Part shown: positions 1 to 8,777 of the stretch, in pieces
Numbering within the stretch: the stretch's first letter is position 1
Layout: the number at the start of each line of letters is the position of its first letter
Assembly: GCA_038120765.1 (NCBI GenBank)
Contig: JAYOMI010000008.1
Coordinates: 1 to 64,000, forward strand
Length of the DNA: 64,000 nucleotides
From: CAXBCP01 sp038120765
GTDB taxonomy: Bacteria > Pseudomonadota > Alphaproteobacteria > MPNO01 > UBA830
Direction: 5' to 3'
Notes under the pieces: generated by a model
What the model was told of the DNA's origin: nothing
What the model saw: only the letters and a program-made list of their open reading frames with translations
Databases searched by the model: none
Made by a program: the position numbers and the translations under genes

Positions 1-97
1 GCGCGTGGGCTCGTCCACCACCAATGCGGGCGTGTCGGCATCGATCCTGATACACGCCTTCAACTACCTGATCACCGAAGCCTTTTTTGCGCAATGA
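1..97 (+). CDS. mlaE: MlaE-type ABC permease, C-terminal end only
   Basis: The left edge cuts into a gene whose last 31 codons are present. The readable tail is hydrophobic and ends in LITEAFFAQ, as in MlaE/YrbE permeases, the inner-membrane subunit of the system that moves phospholipids between the outer and inner membranes. Its TGA stop at 95-97 overlaps the ATG of the next gene at 94-96, so the two are translationally coupled. The assignment depends mainly on the MlaF-like ATPase that follows, because most of the permease lies outside the window. Confidence 0.65.
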   Translation, partial: RVGSSTTNAGVSASILIHAFNYLITEAFFAQ

Positions 98-882
98 ACG
101 CCCGCCCGGTCAAAATAGCCATTCGCGGCCTGACCAAATCCTTCGGGAAAAAGCACGTCCTGCGCAATCTCGACCTCGATATCCTTGAAGGCGAATCCAT
201 CGCCGTGATCGGCGCGTCGGGTACCGGAAAATCGGTGCTGCTGAAGAATATCGTCGGCATCATGACACCTGATTCCGGGTCCATCAAAATCGATGGCGAG
301 GAAGTCGCGGGCCTTACCGGAAATGCCCGCGACAGGGTCAATCGCAAGTTCGGCATGCTGTTCCAGGGTGCTGCGTTGTTCGATTCCCTGCCGCTTTGGG
401 AGAATGTGGGATTCGGCCTTATGTCGGCCCATGGCGTAAGCCGCGCCGACGCCCGCGTGGCCGCCATCAAGCGGCTGCGCCAGGTAGGCCTCGACGAAGA
501 CAGCGCGGACCGCTTCCCCGCCGATATATCGGCCGGCGCACAGAAGCGCGTCGGTCTGGCGCGGGCGATCGCGACCGAACCGGAAATCCTGTTTTTCGAC
601 GAACCGACAACCGGTATCGATCCGATCATGGGCGATGTGATCGATAATCTGATCGTAAAATCCGTGAAGGAACTCGGGGCGACCGCGCTGACCATCACCC
701 ACGACATGGACAGCGCAAGGCGGATCGCCGACAGGATCGCAATGATCCACGACGGCAGGATCGTCTGGGTGGGAGATGTCGCGAAGCTCGATGACAGCGG
801 CAACGATATCGTCGACCAGTTCATTCACGGCAGGGTCAATGGGCCGATGTCCGCCGCCCTGCTCGGCAGCCCGGTGGCCTGA
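94..882 (+). CDS. mlaF: MlaF-like ABC transporter ATPase
   Basis: This 262-residue protein is an ABC ATPase expected to power retrograde phospholipid transport with the MlaE permease encoded just upstream. Visible motifs are Walker A GASGTGKS at residues 40-47, a Q-loop around FQG at 90-92, the signature region ISAGAQKR at 145-152, Walker B ILFFDE at 165-170 and the H-loop in THDMD. The signature is looser than the usual LSGGM/Q form but falls in the expected place. The length matches Ttg2A/MlaF. The gene starts inside the permease stop codon and ends 4 bases before radA, so it belongs to the same plus-strand operon. It binds the inner membrane from the cytosolic side. The family call is secure; the lipid substrate is inferred from the family. 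Confidence 0.88.
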   Translation: MNARPVKIAIRGLTKSFGKKHVLRNLDLDILEGESIAVIGASGTGKSVLLKNIVGIMTPDSGSIKIDGEEVAGLTGNARDRVNRKFGMLFQGAALFDSLPLWENVGFGLMSAHGVSRADARVAAIKRLRQVGLDEDSADRFPADISAGAQKRVGLARAIATEPEILFFDEPTTGIDPIMGDVIDNLIVKSVKELGATALTITHDMDSARRIADRIAMIHDGRIVWVGDVAKLDDSGNDIVDQFIHGRVNGPMSAALLGSPVA

Positions 883-886
883 CCGG

Positions 887-2299
887 ATGGCGAAGAAATC
901 CGCCATATTCGCCTGCCAGAGCTGCGGTGCGACCTATAGCAAGTGGCAGGGCCAGTGCGACGGGTGCAGCAGCTGGAACACCATCGCGCAGGAGGCATCG
1001 GCCGACATCACGCCGAAGGGGCTCGGCGCCGGCCGGGGCAGCCGGATCGACTTCGTCCCGCTGGACGGCGAGAGCATTCGCCCGCCCCGGCTGACGACGG
1101 GGCTGGCAGAGTTCGACCGGGTGACGGGCGGCGGGCTGGTCCCGGGCTCGGCCCTTCTGGTCGGCGGCGATCCCGGCATCGGCAAATCGACCATTCTGCT
1201 GCAGGTCGCGGCCGCAATATCCAGAAGCGCCTCCTGTGCCTATATCTCGGGCGAGGAAGCCGTCGATCAGGTGCGGATGCGCGCCGAACGGCTGGGGCTG
1301 GCCACGTCGCCCGTGCAGCTTGCCGCGGCGACAAGCGTGCGCGACATCATGACGACGCTCGATGTCGCCGATCCGCCCCGCCTGGTCGTTATCGATTCCA
1401 TCCAGACGATGTATCTCGACAATCTGGATTCTGCGCCGGGATCCGTCTCCCAGGTCCGCAGCACGGCCGATACCCTTATCCGCCTTGCCAAACGCCGCGG
1501 TTTTACCATTGTCCTGGTCGGCCATGTCACCAAGGAAGGCACCATTGCCGGGCCCCGCGTGCTCGAACATATGGTCGATACAGTCCTGTATTTCGAAGGA
1601 GAACGCGGCCACCAGTTCCGGCTGCTGCGGGCGATAAAGAACCGTTTCGGCCCGACGGATGAAATCGGCGTGTTCGAGATGACCGAAGCCGGGCTGATGC
1701 AGGTGGAAAACCCGTCCGCCCTGTTTCTCGCCGAACGCCAGGACGATGTTTCGGGTGCCGCCGTCTTCGCGGGGATCGAAGGGACGCGCCCCGTTCTGGT
1801 CGAGATACAGGCGCTCGTCTCTCCCCCTGCCCCCGGCACGCCGCGGCGTGCGGTCATCGGCTGGGATTCGGGGCGACTCGCGATGGTGATTGCGGTGCTC
1901 GAGGCGCGCTGCGGGATCAGCCTCGCCGACCGGGACGTCTATCTGAATGTCGCAGGCGGGCTGCGTATCAGCGAGCCTGCCGCCGACCTGCCCGTCGCCG
2001 CGGCACTTGTATCCGCCATCCTCGACCAGCCGCTTGCGGCCGATACCGTCGCATTCGGCGAAATCGGCCTGTCCGGCGAGGTCCGTTCCGTCAGCCAGTC
2101 CGATCTCCGCCTGAAAGAAGCCGCCAAACTCGGTTTTGAAGCCGCCTGGGCACCGCCGCGCCGCCGGTCGGGTCGCGCAAAGGACACAGGCGATTCTTCC
2201 AAACTCCGCATTTCGGAGATGCGAAAACTGCAGGACATGCTAGGACTGTTCGACCTTTCAGATGCCGCGATGCGTGCTGTTACAGAGGCTGCCGAATGA
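887..2299 (+). CDS. radA: DNA repair protein RadA
   Basis: RadA (Sms) is a cytosolic ATP-dependent branch-migration factor that processes recombination intermediates. With the ATG at 887 the protein has 470 residues, normal for the family; an in-frame start further upstream would lie inside mlaF and is unlikely. The N-terminal C4 zinc finger is complete (Cys10, Cys13, Cys24, Cys27). Walker A GDPGIGKST lies at 94-102 and the RadA-specific KNRFG motif at 251-255, followed by a Lon-protease-like C-terminal domain with GEIGLSGEVR. The gene overlaps the following cvpA by 4 bases (ATGA), consistent with one transcript. Confidence 0.96.
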   Translation: MAKKSAIFACQSCGATYSKWQGQCDGCSSWNTIAQEASADITPKGLGAGRGSRIDFVPLDGESIRPPRLTTGLAEFDRVTGGGLVPGSALLVGGDPGIGKSTILLQVAAAISRSASCAYISGEEAVDQVRMRAERLGLATSPVQLAAATSVRDIMTTLDVADPPRLVVIDSIQTMYLDNLDSAPGSVSQVRSTADTLIRLAKRRGFTIVLVGHVTKEGTIAGPRVLEHMVDTVLYFEGERGHQFRLLRAIKNRFGPTDEIGVFEMTEAGLMQVENPSALFLAERQDDVSGAAVFAGIEGTRPVLVEIQALVSPPAPGTPRRAVIGWDSGRLAMVIAVLEARCGISLADRDVYLNVAGGLRISEPAADLPVAAALVSAILDQPLAADTVAFGEIGLSGEVRSVSQSDLRLKEAAKLGFEAAWAPPRRRSGRAKDTGDSSKLRISEMRKLQDMLGLFDLSDAAMRAVTEAAE

Positions 2300-2925
2300 A
2301 CACTGCTGATATTGCCGTCGCTGTCATTGTCGTACTGTGCGGGATAATAGCATTGCGCCTGGGCCTGGTACGGGTCGTGCTGGGTCTCGCCGGCTGGGTC
2401 GGCGCCGGACTCGCGACGATCTACGGCTATTCCTATGCCCAGCCCTATGCGCGTGAATTTATCGGCAACGAGCTGATTGCCGACATTTCCGCCGGCGCGG
2501 GTATCTTCGTCGTCACCATGATTATTCTCACGGTGATCAGTCACGCGATTGCCGGCGGCGTGCGCGATTCCCCCTTCGGGATGCTGGACCGGACATTCGG
2601 CTTTCTTGTCGGTCTCGCTATCGGCTGCGTAATCGTCAGCGGCGGGTATATATTCAGCCAGCAGGTATTCGGGATGGACGATAACGGTCCGTTCTACAAA
2701 GATGCGAAATCCCTGCCCCTTCTGCGCCGCGGCGCCAATATACTTGCCTCGGCGGCACCGAAAGAATGGGGATTGAAGAAACAGGAGCCATCCGGTGCAA
2801 GCCCCGACAGCACTTTTCGCTCGCTGCTGTCGCCCAAACCGGAAAGCGCCGGAAGCGAGCGCAAATCCGGCTATAAATCCGAAGAGCGCCAGGAAATGGA
2901 TCGCCTGATCCGAAGCCATCAATAA
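2296..2925 (+). CDS. cvpA: CvpA family membrane protein
   Basis: A 209-residue integral membrane protein with about four hydrophobic segments in the first 140 residues and a hydrophilic, charged C-terminal tail. This matches the CvpA (colicin V production) family, which is commonly encoded directly upstream of purF, as here. In enterobacteria CvpA affects colicin V production and envelope stress tolerance; its molecular function is not settled. The start overlaps the radA stop codon (ATGA) and the stop lies 13 bases before purF, so all three are probably cotranscribed. Confidence 0.9.
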   Translation: MNTADIAVAVIVVLCGIIALRLGLVRVVLGLAGWVGAGLATIYGYSYAQPYAREFIGNELIADISAGAGIFVVTMIILTVISHAIAGGVRDSPFGMLDRTFGFLVGLAIGCVIVSGGYIFSQQVFGMDDNGPFYKDAKSLPLLRRGANILASAAPKEWGLKKQEPSGASPDSTFRSLLSPKPESAGSERKSGYKSEERQEMDRLIRSHQ

Positions 2926-2938
2926 GGATACTGACCGC

Positions 2939-4396
2939 GTGTCGATAACCACAAATCCCTTCGATGATGACAAGCTGCATGAAGAATGCGGCATTTTCGG
3001 TGTTTACGGCCATATCGATTCCGCCGCGCTGACGGCGCTGGGCCTCCATGCGCTGCAGCACCGCGGCCAGGAAGCTTCCGGGATCGTTACCTACCAGGAC
3101 GGCCAGTTTTTCAGCCACCGGGCAGCAGGCCAGGTCGGCGATAATTTCAGCGAAGAAAGCGTTATCAGCAAGCTGCCCGGCCGGTCCGCCATCGGGCATA
3201 ACCGCTATTCGACAACCGGCGACACCCTGACCCGCAATATCCAGCCGCTCTTCGCCGATTTCGCATCGGGCGGGTTTGCCATCGCCCATAACGGTAACCT
3301 GACGAATGCCGTCGCGATCCGCCGCGAACTCGTCCAGCGCGGCTGCCTGTTCCAGTCGACCACGGATACCGAGGTCATCATTCACCTGATCGCGACCAGC
3401 AAGTTCGACACCGTGGTCGACCGCACCGTCGCCGCGCTCGAACTGGTCGAAGGCGCCTATTCGCTGGTCGCCCTGCATAACGATACGCTGATCGGCGTAC
3501 GCGATCCCTACGGCGTGCGGCCGCTTGTGCTCGGCCGTTTCGAAGATGCCTGGATATTGTCGTCGGAAACCTGCGCGCTCGACATCATCGGGGCGGAATA
3601 CGTCCGCGACATCGAACCCGGCGAAATGGTGCTCATCGACGAGGACGGCGTGCAGTCGATGCATCCGTTCCAGAAAAAGCCGCACCGGTTCTGCATATTC
3701 GAATACATCTATTTCGCCCGCCCCGACAGCACGATCGAGGGCAAGAACGTCTACGATGCGCGGAAAAAAATCGGCCGCGAGCTTGCCATCGAAACGAGCG
3801 TTCCCGCGGATCTCGTTATCCCGGTACCGGATTCCGGCGTGCCGGCCGCCATCGGATATTCGGAGGAATCCGGCATTGCGTTCGTACTCGGCATCATCGT
3901 GATTCACTACGTGGGCCGGACGTTCATCTAACCGACCGACCGGATCCGGCATCTCGGCGTAAAGCTGAAACACAATGCGAACCGCCAGGTGATCGAAGGC
4001 CGCCGTATCATCCTGGTCGATGACAGCATCGTCCGCGGCACGACATCGGTCAAAATTGTCGAGATGATGCGGGCGGCCGGCGCGACCGAGGTCCACATGC
4101 GGATCGCGAGCCCGCCCACCACCTATTCATGCTTCTACGGCGTCGATACGCCCGACCGCGAACAGTTGCTCGCCGCCCAGCATAACCTCGAAGAGATGGC
4201 GAAAATCATCGGCGTCGACAGCCTCGCCTTTCTGACGATGGACGGGCTGTACAGGGCCATGGGGCTGGACGGGCGGAATGCCGAGAACCCGCAATACTGC
4301 GATGCCTGTTTCTCGGGCGAGTATCCGATCCACCTGACAGACCAGTCGACCGACAAGACCAGCCCGCAACTGTCTTTCCTGACCCAGCTCGCATGA
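2939..4396 (+). pseudogene. purF: Amidophosphoribosyltransferase PurF, interrupted by an in-frame TAA
   Basis: PurF makes 5-phosphoribosylamine from PRPP and glutamine, the first committed step of purine synthesis. The reading frame covers 485 codons, normal for the family. The N-terminal glutamine amidotransferase domain has the expected Cys17 in EECGIFGV after a short propeptide, and the PRPP-binding motif VDDSIVRGTTS is intact near codon 357. However, codon 331 (3929-3931) is TAA, in the conserved stretch VGRTFI-x-PTD where relatives have Glu or Gln; one base change from GAA or CAA explains it. A few codons earlier the usual Arg/Lys-Asn before the HYVGRTF stretch reads Val-Ile. There is no frameshift, as both halves lie in one frame. 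Either an assembly base error or a real nonsense mutation is possible. The start TTG/GTG-like codon at 2939 is GTG. Confidence 0.9.
3929..3931 (+). other. In-frame TAA inside purF
   Basis: This stop codon splits PurF into a 330-residue N-terminal part and the PRPP-binding remainder, which continues in the same frame from 3932. The downstream half keeps clean family sequence, so the break is a point change and not a rearrangement. Confidence 0.9.
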
Positions 4397-5159
4397 CGGA
4401 ACGCCTCAAGGACCGGATCGCCCTGATCACCGGCGCATCGCGCGGTATCGGCGCCGCCGTTGCCGAGCGCTTCGCCGCCGAAGGCGCCCATCTGGTCCTC
4501 GTCGCGCGGACCCGGGGCGGGCTGGANNNNNNNNNNTCCGGCTCACGAGAGGTAGCGGCGACACCATCGACGACAACCGACTCGACGACCGCATCCGCAA
4601 GGCGCATGGCGACGACCGCGCCGCCACGCTGCTGGAACTGGACCTGACCGAACTGGACAATGTCGACCGTATCGGGCCGACCCTCGCCGAGCGCTTCGAG
4701 CGGCTAGATATCGTCGTCGGCAATGCGGGGCTGCTCGGCGATATGTCGCCGATGAACCACATCGACGCGAAGGTCTGGAGCAATGTGCTCGACGTGAACC
4801 TGAACGCAAACTGGCGGCTGATCAGAACGACCGATCCATTGCTGCGCCAGTCGGATGCCGGGCGCGCGATTTTCGTCACCTCCGGCGCCGCCCACGGAAA
4901 ACGGCCCTATTGGGGCGCCTATGCCGTTTCCAAGGCGGCGCTGGAGATGATGGTCACCTGCTGGGCGGCCGAAACCGAACAGACGAATATGAAGATCAAT
5001 CTTCTGGACCCCGGCGCGACCCGCACCTCCATGCGGGCGGAGGCCTATCCCGGCGAAGACCCGGCGACGCTCAAGACCCCGGAAGACATCACCGGGTATT
5101 TCGTCGATCTCGCGGCGCCGGAATGTGCCCGCCACGGCGAAATCGTCCGGGCCTATTAG
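4393..5159 (+). CDS. SDR family NAD(P)-dependent oxidoreductase, with scaffold gap
   Basis: A short-chain dehydrogenase/reductase with the N-terminal cofactor motif TGASRGIGAAVAE, the NAG motif after strand 4, and the catalytic YxxxK in YAVSK. It overlaps the purF stop codon by 4 bases (ATGA) and ends convergently, overlapping the next gene by 3 bases. Ten Ns at 4527-4536 fall about 45 codons in. Left of the gap the protein reads RTRGGLE; right of it, normal SDR sequence resumes only at LDDRIRK near 4581, so roughly 44 bases after the gap do not fit the family and probably come from a bad contig end. The two parts lie in different frames because the gap length is arbitrary. SDR genes at this position after purF are usual in Rhodospirillales; the substrate is unknown. 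Confidence 0.85.
4527..4536. other. Scaffold gap of ten Ns inside the SDR gene
   Basis: Fixed-length N run. The coding frame changes across it and about 44 bases on the right side look foreign to the gene, so the true join is close to contiguous once the bad end is trimmed. Confidence 0.9.
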
Positions 5160-6385
5160 ACGCCGGAACCCTTCCGGGCCCGTCGCACTGCGTGATCTGT
5201 GTCGAGAAGCGCTGCATCGCGGCGGTCCCATGGCAACGTAAAAGCAACCCGTGTCCCCTTGCCAACCTCGCTGTCGATATCGAACATACCGCCCTGGGCA
5301 ACCGTGAGCGCGCTCGCGAGGGGCAGGCCGAGGCCCGTTCCGCCGTATCTCCGGTCCAGCCCACTATCGACCTGTCCGAACGGTTCCAGTGCACGGGGGA
5401 TATCCTCGGCGGCGATACCGATGCCGTTGTCCGAAACGACAATTCGCACACAGTCCGGCAATGCCTCAGCCGCGACGCCGACAACCCCGCCGGGATTGGT
5501 GAATTTCACCGCATTCGAGACCAGGTTGAGCAATATCTGGCGGACCATCCTGCGGTCCGCCCGGACCGGCTCCAAACCGGGGTCGATCTCCGCGTTCAGC
5601 GCAACACCCGCCTGCGCGACCGCCACGCTGAAATACCGCACGCTGGTATCTACAAGCTCCCTAACATCGAGGCTCTCGAATTCGGGTTCGAACTTGCCGG
5701 CCTCGATCTTCGAGATGTCGAGAATTTCATCGATCATCTGCAGCAGATGGTGGCCACTCGAATTGATATCGCTCGCATACTGGTCATAGCGTTCATTGCC
5801 AAGACCGCCGAATACGCTTTGCTGCATGAGGTCGGAAAAGCCGATGATTGCATTCAGCGGGGTGCGCAACTCGTGACTCATGTTTGCCAGAAAGCGCGAT
5901 TTGGCCCGGCTGGCCGCCTCCGCCTGGAGGCGCGCGTCCTCCAGCTCCTCGGCGCGCGCAGAGGCCCGGTCGACAGCCATCGTCAGTACGTCAAGCGCCG
6001 TCCCGAGGCCGGCGTAGCGTCCTTCCGCGGTGACGATGAAGCCCGACAGGAGCGCCGGCGTTCCCTGATTGATGAACTGCAGGCTCAACGGTTCGAACGG
6101 TATGGCGATATCGACAATGAAAGGGTCCGGATCCATCACCTCGATGACCGGCTTGCGCTCGTACAGCGCCCATCCGAAACGATCCGCAAACCGCGCCTGC
6201 AACTGCTGGCGGTTTACCAGCCCGACCGCGATGCCGGCGCGGTCGACGACGGCGATCGCCTGCAACGCGTCGTCCTCCTGGAATCTCTGATGAACCTCGC
6301 CGCATTTATCCGACGGCGAAACCGGCGCCACGCGGCGAACCAGCCGCCCGATACCCTCGAACGATCTCCCCAAACTGCCATCCAC
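5156..6385 (-). CDS. CBS-domain sensor histidine kinase
   Basis: A 409-residue two-component kinase with no membrane segment, so it should act in the cytosol. Residues about 20-130 resemble a paired CBS-like sensor region (VVDRAGIAVGLVNR, later FIVTAEGRYAGLGT). A short coiled linker leads to HisKA with His171 in SHELRTP, then HATPase_c with the N box LNLVSNAVKF, G1 DNGIGI and G2 YGGTGLGLPLA. The GTG at 6383-6385 is chosen because a GGGGA stretch lies 8 bases upstream and no better in-frame start exists. No response regulator is adjacent, so its partner is unknown. The stop overlaps that of the convergent SDR gene. Confidence 0.9.
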   Translation of the reverse strand: MDGSLGRSFEGIGRLVRRVAPVSPSDKCGEVHQRFQEDDALQAIAVVDRAGIAVGLVNRQQLQARFADRFGWALYERKPVIEVMDPDPFIVDIAIPFEPLSLQFINQGTPALLSGFIVTAEGRYAGLGTALDVLTMAVDRASARAEELEDARLQAEAASRAKSRFLANMSHELRTPLNAIIGFSDLMQQSVFGGLGNERYDQYASDINSSGHHLLQMIDEILDISKIEAGKFEPEFESLDVRELVDTSVRYFSVAVAQAGVALNAEIDPGLEPVRADRRMVRQILLNLVSNAVKFTNPGGVVGVAAEALPDCVRIVVSDNGIGIAAEDIPRALEPFGQVDSGLDRRYGGTGLGLPLASALTVAQGGMFDIDSEVGKGTRVAFTLPWDRRDAALLDTDHAVRRARKGSGV

Positions 6386-6475
6386 AGGACGTTCCCCGAA
6401 AAAATGATCTTGCCCGAAAGTACCGGCGCAGCGTTAATATTTTTTTATTTATCAATCTGTTACATGAATTTTTTA

Positions 6476-6491
6476 TGTCATTTTTATGACA
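6476..6491. promoter_or_regulatory. 16-bp perfect palindrome between divergent genes
   Basis: TGTCAT-TTTT-ATGACA sits in the AT-rich 182-bp region between the CBS-kinase gene and the divergent lipoprotein gene, 77 bases before the latter's start. It is symmetric on both strands and could be an operator; no matching regulator is recognised nearby. Confidence 0.35.
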
Positions 6492-6567
6492 GCGCAGATG
6501 CGGAGGCGGCAATGAAACGGAAGGTGCGGTTCTTGTGCGACGGCGGCAAGCCCCATAGATTACGCGC

Positions 6568-7354
6568 ATGAAAATCCGCAATCTGGCAATCACAGCGATC
6601 AGCGCATCTTTCCTTGTTCTCGGGGCCGGATGTTCCTCCGACGGGGCGGGAAATCCGGGCATCTCGACGCCGTGGCTTGGCACCCTGCAGGGTTTTGAAC
6701 GGGTCGGCCGCGAGGACGAATTCGGCGTTTTCCGGCGTATTGCCCCCGGCAAGATGGCGCGGTTCGAACGGGGCATGCTCGTAGCCCCCGAGATCACCGT
6801 TTCCGCCAGATCCGATCTCGACGCCATGCATCCGGAGACTTACGAAAAGGTCAAATCGCTTTTCGATGCCGCCCTCCGTCAGGAACTGGCGAAGCAGTTT
6901 CCGATAACGGAGCCCCGCGCAGGTTTATCCGGATCGGCACGCCGGGAAAATCGAACTCATCGCGAATACCGATCGTGAGATNNNNNNNNNNTTTCCGATA
7001 ACGGAGCCCGGCGCAGGGCGTAGCGGCGCGACACACGAAATAAATATCGTTCTGAACAGGGTGACCGTGACGCGGGCGACAAACAACACCCTGGCCGTGC
7101 GGTTGGAAGATCTTCGCTTTTCATTCCCGGACGCCACGATCGAAGGCGATTTTCGCGAACTCACATCGAACGTGCGCGCGGCTGCCATTGTCCTGCCGGT
7201 ATCGGCCGGGACCGTCGGCTGGAACGCGTTGCGCGATCAGTTGACAGTATTCGCGCGCCAGACCGCGGAGCAGGCCGCTGTGGCGTATAACGCCATCAAT
7301 CAAGAGGCCGCCAAGCCCGCCGATCCGGCGCCCAAGGACTCCGCGCAAAAATAG
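6568..7354 (+). CDS. Outer-membrane-type lipoprotein (DUF3313-like), split by a misjoined gap
   Basis: The start encodes a lipoprotein signal with the lipobox LGAGC (Cys22). The mature part has VAPEITVSARSDLDAM, then a helical region, and after the gap a beta-rich stretch (INIVLNRVTVTRATNNTLAVRLEDLRF), an order like DUF3313 lipoproteins; that family link is tentative. The gene is interrupted at 6924-6991. Both sides of the gap carry the same short sequence, at 6898-6923 and 6992-7017, so the contigs truly overlap there and the parts should be joined. Between them lie about 58 bases copied from the end of der plus ten Ns. Joined, the protein has about 232 residues. It converges on der, 12 bases away. 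Confidence 0.75.
6914..6991. repeat. Misplaced copy of the der 3' end plus ten-N gap
   Basis: Bases 6914-6981 repeat the sequence at about 7408-7471, inside der, with only two mismatches in the last 65 bases, then run into Ns at 6982-6991. Nothing else of der follows. The lipoprotein sequence is repeated on both sides, which marks a contig end extended into the wrong place rather than a biological duplication. Confidence 0.85.
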
Positions 7355-7366
7355 ACGGGCAGGTTT

Positions 7367-8764
7367 TCAGGCGCCGTCGCCATCCGGCGCATAGGGGTTT
7401 TTCTGCCCGCGCAGGTTTATCCGGATCGGCACGCCGGGAAAATCGAACTCCTCGCGAATACCGTTCGTGAGATAGCGGATATACGATTCCGGCATCCCCT
7501 TCGGCTGGCTCGTGAAGACGACAAATGTCGGCGGGCGTGATTTGGACTGCGTCATGTAGCGTATCCGGAGGCGCCGTCCGTGAAAAATCGGCGGCGGATG
7601 CCGTTCCACCGCATAGCCGAGCCAGCGGTTAAGCGGCCCGGTCGGCACCCGGCGGTTCCACACCTCGTACACAGAAAGCACTTCGGGCAGCAGTTTGTGA
7701 ATGCCGCGCGATGTCAGCGCGGACAACGTCACCACCGGCACGCCACGGATTTGCGGCAGGGAAATTTCCATCCGGTCGAACATCTGCTTCAGCGCGGCCG
7801 GGCCGTCTTCGACGAGATCCCATTTGTTTACCGCAATGACGATCGCCCGGCCCTCATCGATAATGTGGCGCGCGATGACAAGGTCCTGTTTCTCCGGCAT
7901 CATCGTCGCATCGACGACGAGCACCACGACATGGGCGAAACGGATCGCTTCGAGCGTATCGCCGACGGACAGCTTCTCTACTTTTTTCTCGATCCGCGAC
8001 CTGCGCCGCATCCCGGCGGTGTCGATCAGCTTGATCGGCGTTCCATGCCAGGTCCATTCGATCGAAATGGCGTCGCGCGTGATTCCCGCTTCGGGACCGG
8101 TGATGACACGCTCGTCACCGAGCAGCTTGTTCACCAGTGTCGACTTGCCGACATTGGGGCGGCCGACGATCGCGAGCTGAAGCGGCCCGTGATAGACCTC
8201 GTCCTCGCCATCGTCAATTTCATCTTCGAACGATTCCCCGGCATCGCGATCCTGCTCGCCCCAGTCGAAATCCTTCAGCGCCTCGGCGATCGCATCTTCG
8301 AGGTCCGGCATGCCAATGCCGTGCTCGGAGGCGATGGCGACCGGCTCGCCAAGACCAAGCTCATAGGCTTCAAGCCGCCCGGCATCGGCAGACCTCGCCT
8401 CGCATTTGTTTGCGACGAGAATGACGGGCGAACGGGATTTTCGCATCATGTCGGCAAAATGCCGGTCGAGCGGCGTGATCCCGGCGCGCGCGTCGAACAC
8501 GAGCAATGCCGCATCGGCATCCCTGATCGCACGCTGCGTCTGCAGCTGCATTTCGGATTCGACCTGCGAGTCCGGCGCCTCTTCCAGCCCGGCCGTATCG
8601 ACCACGGTAAAGCGCAGTTTTCCGAGCATCGCATCGCCCTCACGGCGGTCGCGCGTGACGCCGGGCGTCGGATCGACCAGCGCCGAACGCCGCCCGATCA
8701 GGCGGTTAAATAGCGTCGATTTCCCCACATTCGGGCGGCCGACGATCGCAATGACGGGTTTCAT
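7367..8764 (-). CDS. der: Ribosome biogenesis GTPase Der
   Basis: Der (EngA) is an essential GTPase with two tandem G domains that acts in maturation of the large ribosomal subunit. The 465-residue protein shows GRPNVGKST at the start of both G domains (residues about 8-16 and 194-202), DTAGLEEA and DTAGMRRR switch II motifs, NKCEA and NKWDL G4 motifs, and a C-terminal KH-like domain ending in GVPIRINLRGQKNPY. It is the last gene of the minus-strand operon TPR protein-bamB-der, separated from bamB by 13 bases. The same trio is clustered in many proteobacteria. Confidence 0.97.
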   Translation of the reverse strand: MKPVIAIVGRPNVGKSTLFNRLIGRRSALVDPTPGVTRDRREGDAMLGKLRFTVVDTAGLEEAPDSQVESEMQLQTQRAIRDADAALLVFDARAGITPLDRHFADMMRKSRSPVILVANKCEARSADAGRLEAYELGLGEPVAIASEHGIGMPDLEDAIAEALKDFDWGEQDRDAGESFEDEIDDGEDEVYHGPLQLAIVGRPNVGKSTLVNKLLGDERVITGPEAGITRDAISIEWTWHGTPIKLIDTAGMRRRSRIEKKVEKLSVGDTLEAIRFAHVVVLVVDATMMPEKQDLVIARHIIDEGRAIVIAVNKWDLVEDGPAALKQMFDRMEISLPQIRGVPVVTLSALTSRGIHKLLPEVLSVYEVWNRRVPTGPLNRWLGYAVERHPPPIFHGRRLRIRYMTQSKSRPPTFVVFTSQPKGMPESYIRYLTNGIREEFDFPGVPIRINLRGQKNPYAPDGDGA

Positions 8765-8777
8765 GATTTCCTGCCTG

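Noticed and set aside
6914..6981. Biological partial duplication of der
   Set aside because: It abuts an N run, and the lipoprotein sequence is repeated on both sides, which fits an assembly artefact better.
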